Shown here: positions 11,966 to 21,809 of the stretch, in pieces
Numbering within the stretch: the first letter of the stretch is position 1
How the letters are laid out: each line of letters opens with the position of its first letter
Assembly (NCBI GenBank): GCA_032433765.1
Contig: JAVIAB010000092.1
Span: forward strand, 106,446,279-106,510,278
Direction of reading: 5' to 3'
From: Megaustenia siamemsis
Taxonomy: Eukaryota > Mollusca > Gastropoda > Stylommatophora > Ariophantidae
Length of the DNA stretch: 64,000 nucleotides
Program-made: the position numbers and the translations under genes
Notes under the pieces: model-generated
What the model saw: the letters and a program-made list of their open reading frames with translations, nothing else
Told to the model about the DNA's origin: nothing
Database searches by the model: none

Positions 11966-12205
11966 ACAGGTTTAGCAACCTATCTCGATTGCCTGGCCTA
12001 GAAAAGTCCATTCTGCAAGAACTTGTGACTGGAAGAAAAGAAGAGGTAGACAAAGAAAGAGAGAAAAGATAATATCAAAGAATGGACACACGCCTTGACT
12101 TCGCGGAGATCCAAAGAATGATTGTAGATAGAAATCATTGAGAAGGTTGATGAAGTCTGTCAATAGCGCTTCAATCATCCCCCCTGGGCAACTGGAGAAG
12201 TAAGA
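11966..12205 (+). mobile_element. LINE G C-terminal fragment
   Basis: Plus-strand conceptual peptides in shifting frames include EKSILQELVTGRK, a basic GRQRKRE stretch, DNIKEW, and RRLMKSVNSASIIP. This is the arrangement of the extreme C-terminus of RT proteins of many animal LINEs (basic GRPR/RW block, then DR..WR). Frameshifted, no catalytic part. The DNA transposon at 12213 lies immediately beside it. Confidence 0.55.
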
Positions 12206-12212
12206 AAAGATA

Positions 12213-12270
12213 TTATAGCTCGTTTCAAAACATATGCCCAACTTCAAAACGCTATTACTCTCTAACCGTT
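12213..12270. repeat. Left terminal inverted repeat
   Basis: Begins ttatagctcgtttc and runs through gcccaacttcaaaac. Pairs imperfectly with 14276-14333 and is preceded by TA. Confidence 0.85.
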
Positions 12271-12669
12271 TGTTAAATACTTTTGAAATTTTCCAAATGT
12301 TATTAGAATGCAAAAGACCCTTTAAATGTATATTTAACAAATATCTTGCAGCTGCAGTTTTCTTAAAGCGGCGATATTTCTTTGATGTTTGTCAAAATTG
12401 TAAATTGTGAAGCCCTAAAGAATAGAAATTACCGTAGTTGCTGGTCTACGATTAATTTTCACTAGGTAAAGGCGTGGCCGTAATGGGGAAATAACTGGAT
12501 AAAACAAAACACCAGGATAATTATTGTCTGCTCAGTTCGAGGACGGACGATAATAATATCAAGGTATACCTGTATGTCCAATTTTCATAGTTGTGTGGTC
12601 CTGAAAAGGACCGTTTGTTGAAATAATTTAAGGTAATATAGGGGCCAACATTGTGGGGGCTATATACTT

Positions 12670-13815
12670 TCATTCTGAATCAGACGAGTCTAAAAGATTA
12701 ATAACTGTTTGGGGTTGAACATTCCACAAACCATCATTTTTCCAATATTCCTCTTCCTGTTTTAAGACGTGGTCTTCACATTTAGCCCAATAATCTTTGT
12801 CTATATTTAATAAAGCGAGATTAGCAAGAGTCTTTACATCGCATATTTTGAATGTTGTATTTTCATATGCCACTTGTCCTTTTAATTTTGCCCAGATTAG
12901 TTCTATTGGATTTAAATGAGCATGGTAAGGTGGCAGCCTCAAACTTATATGACCGTGCTCTTGGATAATCTTATCTATTAGAAAAATCTTTGTCCTCTGT
13001 TTTTGCTTTACTAGAGATAGTAATTCAGCTTTTAAGTACATGTTATTAAATTGTATGTGCTCCTTTGTGAGCCATATCTTAATAGCATCTTTTGTACTGG
13101 ATGACGTCGGGACTTTATCTTCAAGTGCAACAATGTTGTGGTACGCTGCATTGTCCATTATTAGGCAAGATGGTCGATCTAGTGATGGGAGAACAGAATT
13201 TTCAATCCAATGTCTAAATATGTGACCATTCATCTCAGAGTGATAATCCCGATTGTCTATGGATTTTGAAAGAAAAATGAGCTCTGCATTCTGTATTAGT
13301 CCATGTTGTCGACTACCTGCATGAGCAATTATCAAGCGCTGTCCTTTGCTGCTAGGTATTAATCTCTTAATCTTTCCATCTGATGACTGCCATTCCCTTT
13401 GGTTAGTGTGGTGAGCATTGATCCATGTTTCATCCAAGTACACAATATCATAACCTTGCTTGCGCACCTCTTTTACTTCACGTAAGTACTTGCTTCTCAT
13501 GACTACTATATGTGGCTTCTCACAGATGATGTTTCGTCCATTGGAATACTTTCTGAATGTAAAGCCTGCAGCTCTCACATTCCTCCATAATGTAGACTTT
13601 GATATTTCAATACTGTTGTTCTTTTTCAGCGATACTTTTAATTTTCTTATTGTAACAGTTTCATTCATACCCAACATTTTGCGAATTTCACTTCTAATAA
13701 GTTCACTGTCGAAATTATCCAACATTTTTGCTCTTCCTTGTGATTTTGTATATTTTGAACATTGACGGTCACGTGCTTGAATCCAGCGATTAAATGACCG
13801 TTTAGATAAATCCAA
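12670..13815 (-). CDS. DDE transposase, IS630/Tc1/mariner superfamily, DD83E spacing
   Basis: 381 residues. It would bind the terminal repeats and catalyse cut-and-paste transposition into TA. The N-terminal third (about 1-90) looks helix-turn-helix (ISKSTLWRNVRAAGF). The catalytic core follows: D128 in VYLDETWINA, D221 in LIMDNAAYHN, E305 in LPPYHAHLNPIELIWAKLKG. I count 83 residues between the second D and the E, far longer than the 34 of classical Tc1. This is close to the DD82E class I recall under the name Sailor. The C-terminus is acidic (DSSDSE). The codon at 13815 is TTG, not ATG. The frame stays open with protein-like content to about 13935, where an in-frame TAA occurs (13936-13938). 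The nearest ATGs are in another frame beside ttctgcag, a possible splice acceptor. Either the start is spliced in or a one-base loss broke it. Confidence 0.88.
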   Translation of the reverse strand: MDLSKRSFNRWIQARDRQCSKYTKSQGRAKMLDNFDSELIRSEIRKMLGMNETVTIRKLKVSLKKNNSIEISKSTLWRNVRAAGFTFRKYSNGRNIICEKPHIVVMRSKYLREVKEVRKQGYDIVYLDETWINAHHTNQREWQSSDGKIKRLIPSSKGQRLIIAHAGSRQHGLIQNAELIFLSKSIDNRDYHSEMNGHIFRHWIENSVLPSLDRPSCLIMDNAAYHNIVALEDKVPTSSSTKDAIKIWLTKEHIQFNNMYLKAELLSLVKQKQRTKIFLIDKIIQEHGHISLRLPPYHAHLNPIELIWAKLKGQVAYENTTFKICDVKTLANLALLNIDKDYWAKCEDHVLKQEEEYWKNDGLWNVQPQTVINLLDSSDSE

Positions 13816-14275
13816 AATGTGTCTTGTCCTATTCTCAGCGTTTTCTAAAGAATGAAATAATCTTCCTCGTTTAGCCTCTTTGCAAAAATAGTCTACATTT
13901 TTATTGCGATGTTTTGTAAACTGCAGAATTTCATTTTAAGACTCATGATAAATGTTATTGTTCCACGTTACGCCGCTGAATTAACGGAAATGGAACACAC
14001 AATGTTTCGTGTTTACTACAAGTGTCTAATTGTGTCAGACAACTCACGCGGAAAGCGTGCAAAATCGTAAATTTGAGCGTGTATGGATTTGTAATCACTA
14101 TTTTTAACTTAAATACTGTAAACACTAAGTTTTGACTACATCAATGGGTCGTTATAAATTTATATAAATCAAATAAGCAATAATAATAACCAAATGTTTG
14201 TTTTTAATGAAATTAATTCCCTGTTGGGTTCTAATCATTATAACTATACATGCAAATTTTGAAAAAATTACAAAA

Positions 14276-14333
14276 AGCGGTTTAAAAGATATTGATTTTT
14301 AAAGTTGGGCACGACTTATGAAACAAGCTATAA
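14276..14333. repeat. Right terminal inverted repeat
   Basis: Plus strand reads agttgggcacgacttatgaa then acaagctataa. Reverse complement matches the left repeat. Followed by TA at 14334. Confidence 0.85.
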
Positions 14334-14398
14334 TACAAAACTATTGAATGAAAAGAACGAACGTTTGCCGCATCTTAAAAAGGAGCTCTTCATCGTGA

Positions 14399-14654
14399 AG
14401 TAAAAAGTAAAGTAAAGAGCCCCGTCACGCCAAGTGCCGTTTAAGGAATACGATGATGTTCGTGACCATAACTGTTATGGATCTTCGGCGCATGATTTTT
14501 TGGGGTAATGGGTCGGTATTACGTACATGCCGCTTTACTTTCCCAGAAAAAATCCGGCACCCATTTAAGGCTGGGTGAACTTGAAAACCGTCGATCAGGA
14601 TCGAACTCGACCTCTTGTCCTTTGTAGTCCAGTTCACTAACCACTGAGCTCCCT
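14399..14654 (-). mobile_element. SINE1 copy beside the DNA transposon
   Basis: Minus orientation, with B-box-like ggatcgaactc near 14597-14607 and A-box ccactgagct (reverse of agctcagtgg) near 14641-14650. The head lacks its last bases. A 7-bp duplication atcgtga (14392-14398, 14658-14664) extends to 12 bp with two mismatches. Older than the copies at 16.6 and 19.0 kb. Confidence 0.85.
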
Positions 14655-14731
14655 TTAATCGTGAGGGTTAGAAGCAAACTATGAAGACTTCATGGGTACT
14701 TCAAACTCAGGTCAAGGACTAACGTTTGAAC

Positions 14732-15172
14732 TTCTTCTTCTTCTATCCTTCCTCTGTTGCCGTTGGCGTCGAGGGGAGAAACAATCTGCGATTCTTTGCT
14801 CTTCTGTTGGCCTCTTCTGATGTTATTCCTCCTAGTGACTCTAGTATTCCATTTATCCATCTCTTTCTCGGTCTTCCTCTTAATCTGACGTTTTCGTAGC
14901 GTTTGTTTATGGCTCTTTGATTCATTGTTAGTTCTTTCTGTCTTGTTATGTGGCCGAACCAATTTATCTGTTGTTTCTTTATGTATTCGATGGCTGGTTC
15001 AATTTCGAGTTTCTTCCTCAGGTCAGTGTTTCTTACTCTGTCCCTTAAGCTGTTTCCTGTCATTCTTCTGACACATTTCATTTCTGTGGTCGTTATCTTT
15101 CTTATTGTTCTAGAGTCCAGCGTCCAATTCTGGCACTGATAGCACAGAGTTGGTAGAAAAATTGATTTGTAT
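14732..15172 (-). pseudogene. LINE C RT C-terminal fragment with (GAA)n tail
   Basis: A 144-codon open frame on the minus strand (15177-14743) encodes the end of a LINE reverse transcriptase after the catalytic core: LPTLCYQCQNWTLDSRTIRK, KCVRRMTGNSLRDRVRN, QQINWFGHITR, then LRGRPRKRWINGILESLGG. The 3' tail is (GAA)n, read ttcttcttcttct at 14732-14744. The duplication taacgtttgaac flanks it at 14720-14731 and 15210-15221. Catalytic motifs are lost by 5' truncation. Confidence 0.85.
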
Positions 15173-15174
15173 AT

Positions 15175-15221
15175 CAACGTATATAACGTTTGTATATAAC
15201 GTTTGTATATAACGTTTGAAC
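15175..15221. repeat. Target site of LINE C present as ~3 tandem copies
   Basis: tatataacgtttg repeats about three times directly at the 5' junction of LINE C, and the last copy is the right-hand target duplication. Either the LINE landed in a short tandem repeat or the target copy was amplified afterwards. Confidence 0.75.
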
Positions 15222-15920
15222 GAGGCCTAGTATTTTCATTTTTTTTAAAAACGGTTCAACTCATATCACATTATCCTGTATGTTGAGCAATCTTTGTGAC
15301 AGGGAAAACCCAAGGGCAGATAGAAAATCGACAGTGTTCTCGCTATTTCAGTGCACTGCCATTGGTCAACAAGGACAACTAAATGCACATGAGTCAGTAC
15401 CAACAGTACAATTCACATTTTCTAAACTGGACCATAGTCGCAAGATCGCGTGACTATAAACTAGGCCCATGTACGGGGGTTAACAACAGACACGTAGTCC
15501 CAGTTTCTTTGTTTATATCGGCAGCCGTTTTGAGAGACATGAAAAAGTAAATCTGGAATCAAAATCATCCCACTTTGGCGCCATGGAGTGGTCTAACAAT
15601 GGCATGGCTTGAAGAACGAGCGACATTATCTTTTGTTGTAGTTCTTGTTGCTACATTGACCCTAAGTGAGCGAGGAATTAATGTACCCATTAACATCTGG
15701 GTAATCAATACACATACGCGAACCTGAGGTTCTGTTTTCTGATAAACCATCACCGCTACGCTAAGTCATGTTCAACAAACTGTAGGTTCCATTGAATTTA
15801 TGCATTTTAGATTAATTAATTATACTTATTTATTGTTAAACAAGTATGTTAATTAATCTTCAGTTGTTAAACACACTGTTGTCGAAGATTTGTTAATTCA
15901 AATAAGAAATAATTATTACA
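15222..15920. other. No gene recognised
   Basis: Unremarkable sequence. Short open frames (for example minus-strand 15565-15753) have no recognisable motif. Confidence 0.4.
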
Positions 15921-16120
15921 TCATCATCGGCGTAGGTGATCATGTCTCTCCACAACTTTCGATCTCGACAGTTATCATTTCTGTTGTTGACCTTCTGCCA
16001 AACCACTCTCTTAGGCTGTCTGGCATCTTTTCTCTTCTCGTCTTTTCATAACGTTTTCATTACTCTTCTTAGCTGTCCATGGTATTCTCAATATTCTTCT
16101 GAAAAACCACATTTCTAATA
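15921..16120 (-). mobile_element. LINE B 3' fragment with internal deletion
   Basis: Minus-strand match to the end of LINE B: catcatcggcgtaggtgatcatgtctctcc, then the regions reading SLREWFGRRSTTEM and the YRRILRIPWTAKK block. The stretch between them (GKIEGRRDRGK to KKQSSFFGHVM) is missing. Confidence 0.75.
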
Positions 16121-16199
16121 ATCACAATAGTATAATTATATCTATATGTAATGAGCAACTGCGGTATTTCAAAGAGTGAAAGAGAGGTTGCATGACCTA

Positions 16200-17085
16200 T
16201 CTTTGTAATTGAAAAAAAAAGTTATCTCTGGTGTTGTATAGAGCCAGTCCTGGTATACGCAAGCGAATAATGAACATAAAGACACACAACAATAACATCT
16301 TTAGAAATCACATAAATATTATTCTTAAAGAAAAGTGTTGAGAATACAAAGAACTGTTTTAAAAAAAAAACAGTAATAGCGACATTCCAAAAGAGGTGAT
16401 GGGGGAAAAAGTATATTTAACTTCAGAAGGAAAGAGCATGATCATTGTGTACATCTTCTGAGGAAAGGCAAACAAAATGTTACAAAATAAATTCTCAGAT
16501 AATAAATTCGTGGATAATAAAAAAAGAAACATTAAAACGTATTAAAAGCCATGGACATTGATGAGAACTGGCTTAGTAATGGAAATCTCACACTGGGAAA
16601 TATGGTTCGATTACATTGAGAGACATGGGAGCCGTGATAGCTCAGTGCTTTGTGAAATGGACTACAAAGGACAAGAGCGGATTCGATCCTGATCGACGGC
16701 TTCTGGGTTCAGCCAACTTTAAATGGGTACCGGATTTTTTTTTAATGGGAAAGTAAAGTGGCGCGGGCGTAATACCGAACACATTACCCCAAAAATAATG
16801 TGCCGATGGTCTATAAAAATTATGGTCACTAACACCATATTCCCTACACGCAGTTTGACGTGATGGGGCTCTTTACTTTTTTTTTTTTTTTACTTTACAT
16901 TGAGAGACATGGAGACCTGGAAAGAAGAATAGTTAAAGGTGTTGTTCTAGAATATCGAGACAAGGGTAGACCAAAACGAAAGTGTTTTCAAGGCATCAAA
17001 GAGACTTTGACAACAGAGGACGTGGGAGATCTAGCTGGAGACCGAAATTACTTCAGACAGGCTGTGATGAGATCACCGTTCTAGA
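16200..17085 (+). mobile_element. Decayed LINE relic hosting a SINE1
   Basis: Plus-strand fragments of a LINE C-terminus: CIEPVLVYASE (about 16238), a block like RVLRIQRTV, then after the SINE YIERHGDLERRIVKGVV, KGRPKRKCFQGIKETLTTED and AGDRNYFRQAVMRS (to about 17083). Frames shift often. SINE1 at 16629-16894 splits it inside the codons for IERHG, so the LINE predates the SINE. Confidence 0.65.
16629..16894 (+). mobile_element. SINE1, full length, 18-bp TSD
   Basis: Reference copy. tRNA-like head: gagccgtgatagctcagtg (A box) and ggattcgatcctgatc (B box, with one change), about 65 bp. Then the central gggttcagccaacttt block, gtaccggattttt, gcgtaataccgaacacatta, a degenerate form of the gccacttggcg hairpin, and a T-rich actttacttt tail. 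The 18-bp duplication ttacattgagagacatgg is at 16611-16628 and 16895-16912 with no mismatch. RNA polymerase III would transcribe such an element from its internal boxes, and a LINE would supply the reverse transcriptase. Confidence 0.93.
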
Positions 17086-17385
17086 AATTTCATGGCACTG
17101 GATTACGATGACTGGACGAAAGAGCTGGAACATAAAGTGATGTTCAGGAAGAAAATGAGGAAAGAAGAGGCAGGGAAACGGAGAGAAAATGAGAACGGCC
17201 TGGTAGGAAATCACAATATGGACTGATAACTACAGATATAGAAAGATATGGAGGGGCTTGATAACCTACCCGAGCAAGCGTCGTACTTGATTATACATAT
17301 GTTTCTTCTTAATTCTATGAGGAAGTAGAGATCCTGTCGTAGTGCCGACGATAAGACAAATAAATGTACCTGTTATTGCGGAAAC
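17086..17385. other. No gene recognised
   Basis: Sequence between the LINE relic and the next tRNA-like element. Purine-rich around 17110-17200. Confidence 0.35.
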
Positions 17386-17389
17386 ACCA

Positions 17390-17640
17390 CAGTCCACATA
17401 AACCGGTCTTCTATCTCTACGGCAACATCCTATATATGGGCGATGCAAAGGGTAGAGGGGGAGCCTTGTGTGGGTCCAGAGAAAAAATGCGGCTTATCCA
17501 GTACAGTCGCCATGATGTTTCAGGACTGAATTTTTACTTCACCCCCGGATAGAGATGTATTGACCCAATCGTGATTCGAACCCGAGTTCTAGTTTGAAGC
17601 ACAAGTTATCGATTCGGCCACGAGCACAGTTGTTTGTAAG
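17390..17640 (-). mobile_element. tRNA-headed SINE-like repeat (single copy here)
   Basis: On the minus strand from 17630: gctcgtggccgaatcgataac, tgtgcttcaaactagaactc, then gggttcgaatcacg, a good B box. The layout resembles a Ser/Leu-type tRNA head. The body continues to about 17390 without a second copy in the window, so ends are guesses. Not a clean cloverleaf, hence not called a tRNA gene. Confidence 0.5.
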
Positions 17641-18276
17641 AAACAACGATCGTGGGTGCTAGTAGCAATGAGTGATTAGTCAGTGACCAGCTCTAAACAT
17701 CAGATACATACTTTTCATCAAATAACGAAATGCTATGATTACATTCAGGTCCTTTTAGAGTTCATTAAGGTCGATTCTTGCAATTATTAAATAAAGTGCT
17801 GATAAAAAATTTTAAAATTCCACAACGTCAGACAACTTTTGATCGCCGATCCTAAAACTTGTAGTCAGCTATGAGTTGTTGTGGGATCTCAGGGCAGATG
17901 CAGATGGGATTCTTAGCACCCTCCCCTACCGGCCTAATATAATGTACTAATGGTGTTCCCCTCTTTTTTTTTCCTTCGTAATGCTTAATAGAATTTGTAT
18001 AAGAGGAACCACTACCAGCATTGTAACAGAGTGCTGGCTTAGCGACACCCTGATCGTGGGTTAATCCCAGACTCTCCAGTCAACACAGCTGAAACATTTA
18101 ATGAGAACTTGTCTCGCTGATCTGGAGACAGTATTAACAGACAGGAAAAGCGAGCACTTGACAACTTATCTACTGAACTAGTTTAAATGATGTAGCACTA
18201 GTACTTTGAAGCTTAAAAATTCACTTCCAATGACATATCTCGTTACAGAACAACTTAATTTTCTTTTAATCTACAG
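17641..18276. other. No gene recognised
   Basis: No repeats or coding blocks seen. It ends in a pyrimidine-rich run (ttaattttcttttaatctacag) discussed with the next entry. Confidence 0.35.
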
Positions 18277-18420
18277 AGGAGAATTGTTTTTATTATTATT
18301 TGGTTATTTCGTTATGGGAGGCCCCGGTATCACTGCAAACGAATTAAAATCCATAATTGCTCAACCGCCCGTGCCAGTGAAATCATCCGAATTACTAACT
18401 CATCTCCCAAACAAAGAAAG
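18277..18420 (+). CDS. Candidate internal host exon, 144 bp
   Basis: Speculative. A pyrimidine-rich tract ending ctacag (to 18276) precedes a 144-bp stretch open in one frame, followed by aag|gtagct, a possible donor at 18421. The segment is a multiple of three and both ends fall after the second base of a codon, as in a symmetric exon. The peptide includes LFGYFVMGGPGITANELKS and PPVPVKSSELL and does not resemble the LINE families here. I do not recognise a family, and a chance open frame is possible. Confidence 0.25.
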
Positions 18421-19017
18421 GTAGCTGTAGTCCCCATCATAGCAGTCTCAGCACACGCCAAAAGACATAAGGCGAAACCGCATAGAAAGTGAACACAGCC
18501 AGCTGTTCCCTGTCATACGATATCAGCATTCATTGTAAACAATTGGAATATCGGAACATGATCAAAACGGATGAAACACACAGCTCACGGTGTGCACAGA
18601 GCACTTAACTCAGTAGATCCTGCAACAAGCCGGACTTGGAATATGAGGAAACTGCAACAAGGAACACTTTTCAGACATAGCCTTCAATGGTTCCTACCGC
18701 CTATCCACCATATTGCCCGGAAGTTCACGTCCTCCTGAAAATGATGATCGTCATAGTATTTAAATGTATAGCGCTTGATGATGTTAGGACACTGTGTTTG
18801 ACTCCAACTACGAACATACAAAACACAGTTCGTCGTCAGATTATCCCCGTTGCACACTAAATAACAGATCGCAAAATTAACGCATGGTCAGTCTTGGGAC
18901 ACACGATGAGCCATTATGATGCACGCACAAAATGGCTGCGCCCATTCATTCATGCTTTTATTGTATTGTTATAGAGCGTTGCTTTATTAAAATGTTCTTT
19001 TCTTGGAAGAACATTAT
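18421..19017. other. No gene recognised
   Basis: No repeat copy or coding block recognised. A short inverted repeat, gttcttttcttggaagaac, lies near 18994. Confidence 0.35.
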
Positions 19018-19033
19018 TGTAATAAGTGGGTAA

Positions 19034-19295
19034 AAAAAAGTAAAGTAAAGTACCCCCGTCACGCCAAGTGGCGTGTAGGGAAATATGGTGTTAGTGACCC
19101 TATATTTTACAGACCTTCCGCACATGATTTTTGGGGTAATGTGGTCAGTATTACGCCCGTGCTGCTTTACTTTCCCAGAAAAAAATCCGGTACCCATTTA
19201 AGGCTGGGTGAACCCGGAAGCCGTCGATTGGGATCGAACCCTACCCCTTGTCCGTGGTAGTCCAGTTCACTAACCACTGAGCTATCGCGGCTCCC
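19034..19295 (-). mobile_element. SINE1, near full length, 16-bp TSD
   Basis: Minus orientation. Head at the right end with ccactgagctatcgcggctc (A box reversed) and ggatcgaacc (B box reversed), tail gtaaagtaaagt at the left. The duplication tgtaataagtgggtaa is perfect at 19018-19033 and 19296-19311. Very similar to the copies at 11.0 and 42.5 kb, so probably the same young subfamily. Confidence 0.93.
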
Positions 19296-19329
19296 TGTAA
19301 TAAGTGGGTAAGTTGATGAAAATGTCCTC

Positions 19330-20602
19330 ATTTGCGAAGAACTTTTATAATACCACGAATTTGGTCAGAGAAGGTAAGGCGATCTAGTGTGTTAGGAAAA
19401 AATCACAAATGTGCCCAAGACCATAACAAAATAGGGGTACTAAAACTATGCCTTTGCGTCGAGAGACTTAAGTGTACACTGTGCTCTTTCAATCTCCGTA
19501 TTTGTTCCCTTTTATTAGTAATCAGATTTCTTTTCTTATCTTTAATAAAGGCATTGATCTGTTTGTATATTCCGCTTCATTTATTTGTGATGTTGTACAG
19601 TTCTTTTATATTTCCTTTATTTGTCTTTATTCTCGTGAATGCAAATTTATCTTTACTTCCTTGCTCTTTAAGAAACCCTACATTGAAATACTTTCTACCC
19701 TTATGAGTTGTAGCATATCTTTTAAGTTTAAGTTTGGATAGCAGAAGATGACAATATGAAACCACATCTGCTCCTCTGTAAACTTTCACATCCTGTAAGG
19801 ATGACTTCAACTTTTTATTAATACATATGTGGTCAATTTGATTCTCAGTTCTATGATCTGGTGACACCCACGTAGCCTTATGTATTCTTTTATGTTGGAA
19901 CATTGTTCCTCCTTGGCTTGATTACAAGCACAGAAGTTCACGAATCTCTCCATTCTCATTCATTTCTCCAAGCCCATGTTTTCCCATGATCTCTTCGATG
20001 CCTATGTTGTCTGATCCTACTTTTGCGTTTAGATCTCCCATCAAGATTATAATATCTTTGGCTCGTTTTCCATCCATCTGACATCGTAACTGTTTATAGA
20101 ATTAATCTTTAACTAAGTTCCATGTCATTGGTTGGGGCATATCGTTGGATAATGTGTATTATTATTTTGTTTTTTGTTGTTTTAAATGTTGCTCATAGTA
20201 GTCTTGGCTCTACCGCTCCCCATTCTATCAGTATTTTCTGTGCTTCCCTTAATAACATTATAGCTACCCCTTCACTATGTTGTGCTCCAGGTTCCTGGAG
20301 TCCTGGTGATAAAATCATCTCTCCTGTGTTTAGTTTTATATTTTCTGTTTCTTACAATCTTGTTTCGCACACTACTAGAATATCTATTTTATAGTTGCCA
20401 TTTCCGCTGCTACTTGTGCAGCTTTTCCTTGTTCATTTAGAGTACTTACAATCCAAGTGCCAATTCTGAAGGATTTTCTTGTAGAGAGAAGGTGAGTCGG
20501 CGACCCGGACTCCTTTTGGCTTTCGTTGCGCCATACAACTCTTAGACAGAGAGCCTTTATCTTTCCTGGATGGCGGATTTTTTTTTCTTTTGACTTGACC
20601 AC
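19330..20602 (-). pseudogene. LINE APE-type endonuclease domain relic
   Basis: Minus-strand N-terminal half of an RTE-type LINE ORF2 product. From 20480 leftwards: a block like IGTW.V.TL.EQGKAAQVAAEM, a GVAIML block, IIHIIQRYAPTNDME, DIIILMGDLNAKVGSDNIG (the conserved GD-N of APE endonucleases), MGKHGLGEMNENGE, then HKATWVSPDHRTENQIDHI and VYRGADVVS. The usual S-D-H following it reads S-Y-C-H, so the catalytic DH is damaged. A basic KDKKRNLITNKREQ linker follows. This domain would nick target DNA for target-primed reverse transcription. Frameshifts and a stop near 19930 make it dead. Confidence 0.85.
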
Positions 20603-20639
20603 ATTTGTGAAGTTGCGGCTTAATTTTTTTACAGTACAG

Positions 20640-20860
20640 GATAGCCAGTTCCGTGCCCAACCCTCCTTAGTCGCCTCTTACGAACATGCCTGGTAGGTAA
20701 CGGCGCCACAATTCTTTACTCCTTTTTTCGGGCCCTGGCAGCGTAGGTAGTACGCCAGGCAGGTTGTGGTTCGCGATTGCCTTTTGCCAATTTTTAAGGC
20801 GGACGACAAAGTATTGGTTGGATGGAAACAAGAAAAGTAGTTCCGTTTCTCTGCTCACGC
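20640..20860 (-). repeat. Dispersed repeat with TCGTAAGAGGCGACTAA motif, copy 1
   Basis: On the minus strand, cgtaagaggcgactaagg (20665-20690) is shared with 21055-21085. The neighbouring plus-strand ggcaggttgtggttcgcgattgcc (20758-20781) recurs at about 22243. Probably a SINE or LINE 3' region, but no head or ends are recognised. Confidence 0.5.
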
Positions 20861-21039
20861 TGCTCAACAAACCAGTCTATCTATCTATTGTCCTTTCGAG
20901 CCGAAGACAGAACATAGGGCAGAACCACAATCTCAAACACAGAAACCTTGCGTGCCAAAATGACACATGTTGCAGAGATCACTGCTTCTAAAATCTATGG
21001 CTCTGTTTCCATAACAACACTTTTTACAATGACAGCTTG

Positions 21040-21145
21040 TCAAGCCATCGATCAACCTCCTTAGTCGCCTCTTACGACATGCCTGGAAGGTCACAGTGTC
21101 ACTATTCTTTACTTCCCTCATAATGAAGCCCCGGTAACACACGGG
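21040..21145 (-). repeat. Dispersed repeat with GTCGTAAGAGGCGACTAA motif, copy 2
   Basis: Plus strand reads cctccttagtcgcctcttac then gacatgcctgg and a ctattctttactt block, matching 20663-20725 with about 80 percent identity by eye. Confidence 0.5.
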
Positions 21146-21457
21146 TAATATTTTATATTACGATCCACTTAATTCACTACATTTAATCTCTCTTATTAAC
21201 ATTGAACACCTATATTTGTTTATACAGAAATATAATTCAACAAACCAGTACCGGACAGTTATTACTGTAGATTGACACCTGCCTGTTTCCAACTATGAGA
21301 CGACGTCAAATAAGTGTGTGGGTACGTGTGACGTATAACGCCACATATCTAATTGGAGAAATGTATAAACTTTGCAAGGTAACTCCAAATTGGAAGTTAC
21401 TGTATCTTCTTCTTTAGCGCCTATCCGTTAGGTGGGTGTGGATGCGCTGTGGGGTTT

Positions 21458-21609
21458 GTTGTATGTCAGTGCCGCGATACCTGCACGTTTCGGCACGAAA
21501 CATGCGTTTTTGGCATGGACAGATCAAAATTGTGTTAAGCAAAACTATCTATGCCAAAAACGCATGTTTTGTGCCGAAACGTGCAGGTATCGCGGCACTG
21601 ACATACAAC
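21458..21609. repeat. Near-perfect 65-bp inverted repeat (hairpin), 22-bp loop
   Basis: Left arm 21458-21522 begins gttgtatgtcagtgccgcg. Right arm 21545-21609 is its reverse complement with three mismatches. The loop (21523-21544) contains tgtgttaagcaaaa. An open frame across it is a consequence of the palindrome. Such arms suggest a fold-back or MITE-like element, or a cruciform-forming palindrome. No flanking duplication was identified. Confidence 0.93.
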
Positions 21610-21806
21610 CTCAGACGGAAGATGTACAAAAGAGGCGAGATGCAGAATGGCTCAGGCAAAAGCAGCTTTCCAAAAAATGAGGAAGATACTATGCAATCCA
21701 TTTTTGACAATAGAAAAACAAAAATAGTTCTTAAATGTTATGTAGAGCCAGTCTTAACATATGGATGCGAATCATGGACAATAGGACAACAGACAAGAAA
21801 AAAATA
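21608..21806 (+). mobile_element. LINE B internal fragment joined to the hairpin
   Basis: Starts abruptly at acctcagacggaagatgtac and ends at gacaacagacaagaaaa, corresponding to TSDGRCTKEVRCRMAQAKAA through CESWTIGQQTRK. Both LINE ends are missing and there is no tail, so it is not a normal 5'-truncated insertion. It is sandwiched between two related fold-back sequences. Confidence 0.85.
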
Positions 21807-21809
21807 ACC

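Larger units (their letters stand above)
12213..14333 (-). mobile_element. Tc1/mariner-superfamily DNA transposon (long-spacing DDE)
   Basis: A 2.1-kb unit bounded by imperfect terminal inverted repeats of at least 55 bp and by TA dinucleotides (12211-12212, 14334-14335). It carries one long transposase frame on the minus strand. Left end ttatagctcgtttcaaaaca pairs with the right end read on the opposite strand (ttatagcttgtttcataag), and both continue through gcccaactt. Complete structure with a long unbroken catalytic frame suggests recent arrival. Integration at TA is typical of the IS630-Tc1-mariner superfamily. Confidence 0.9.
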
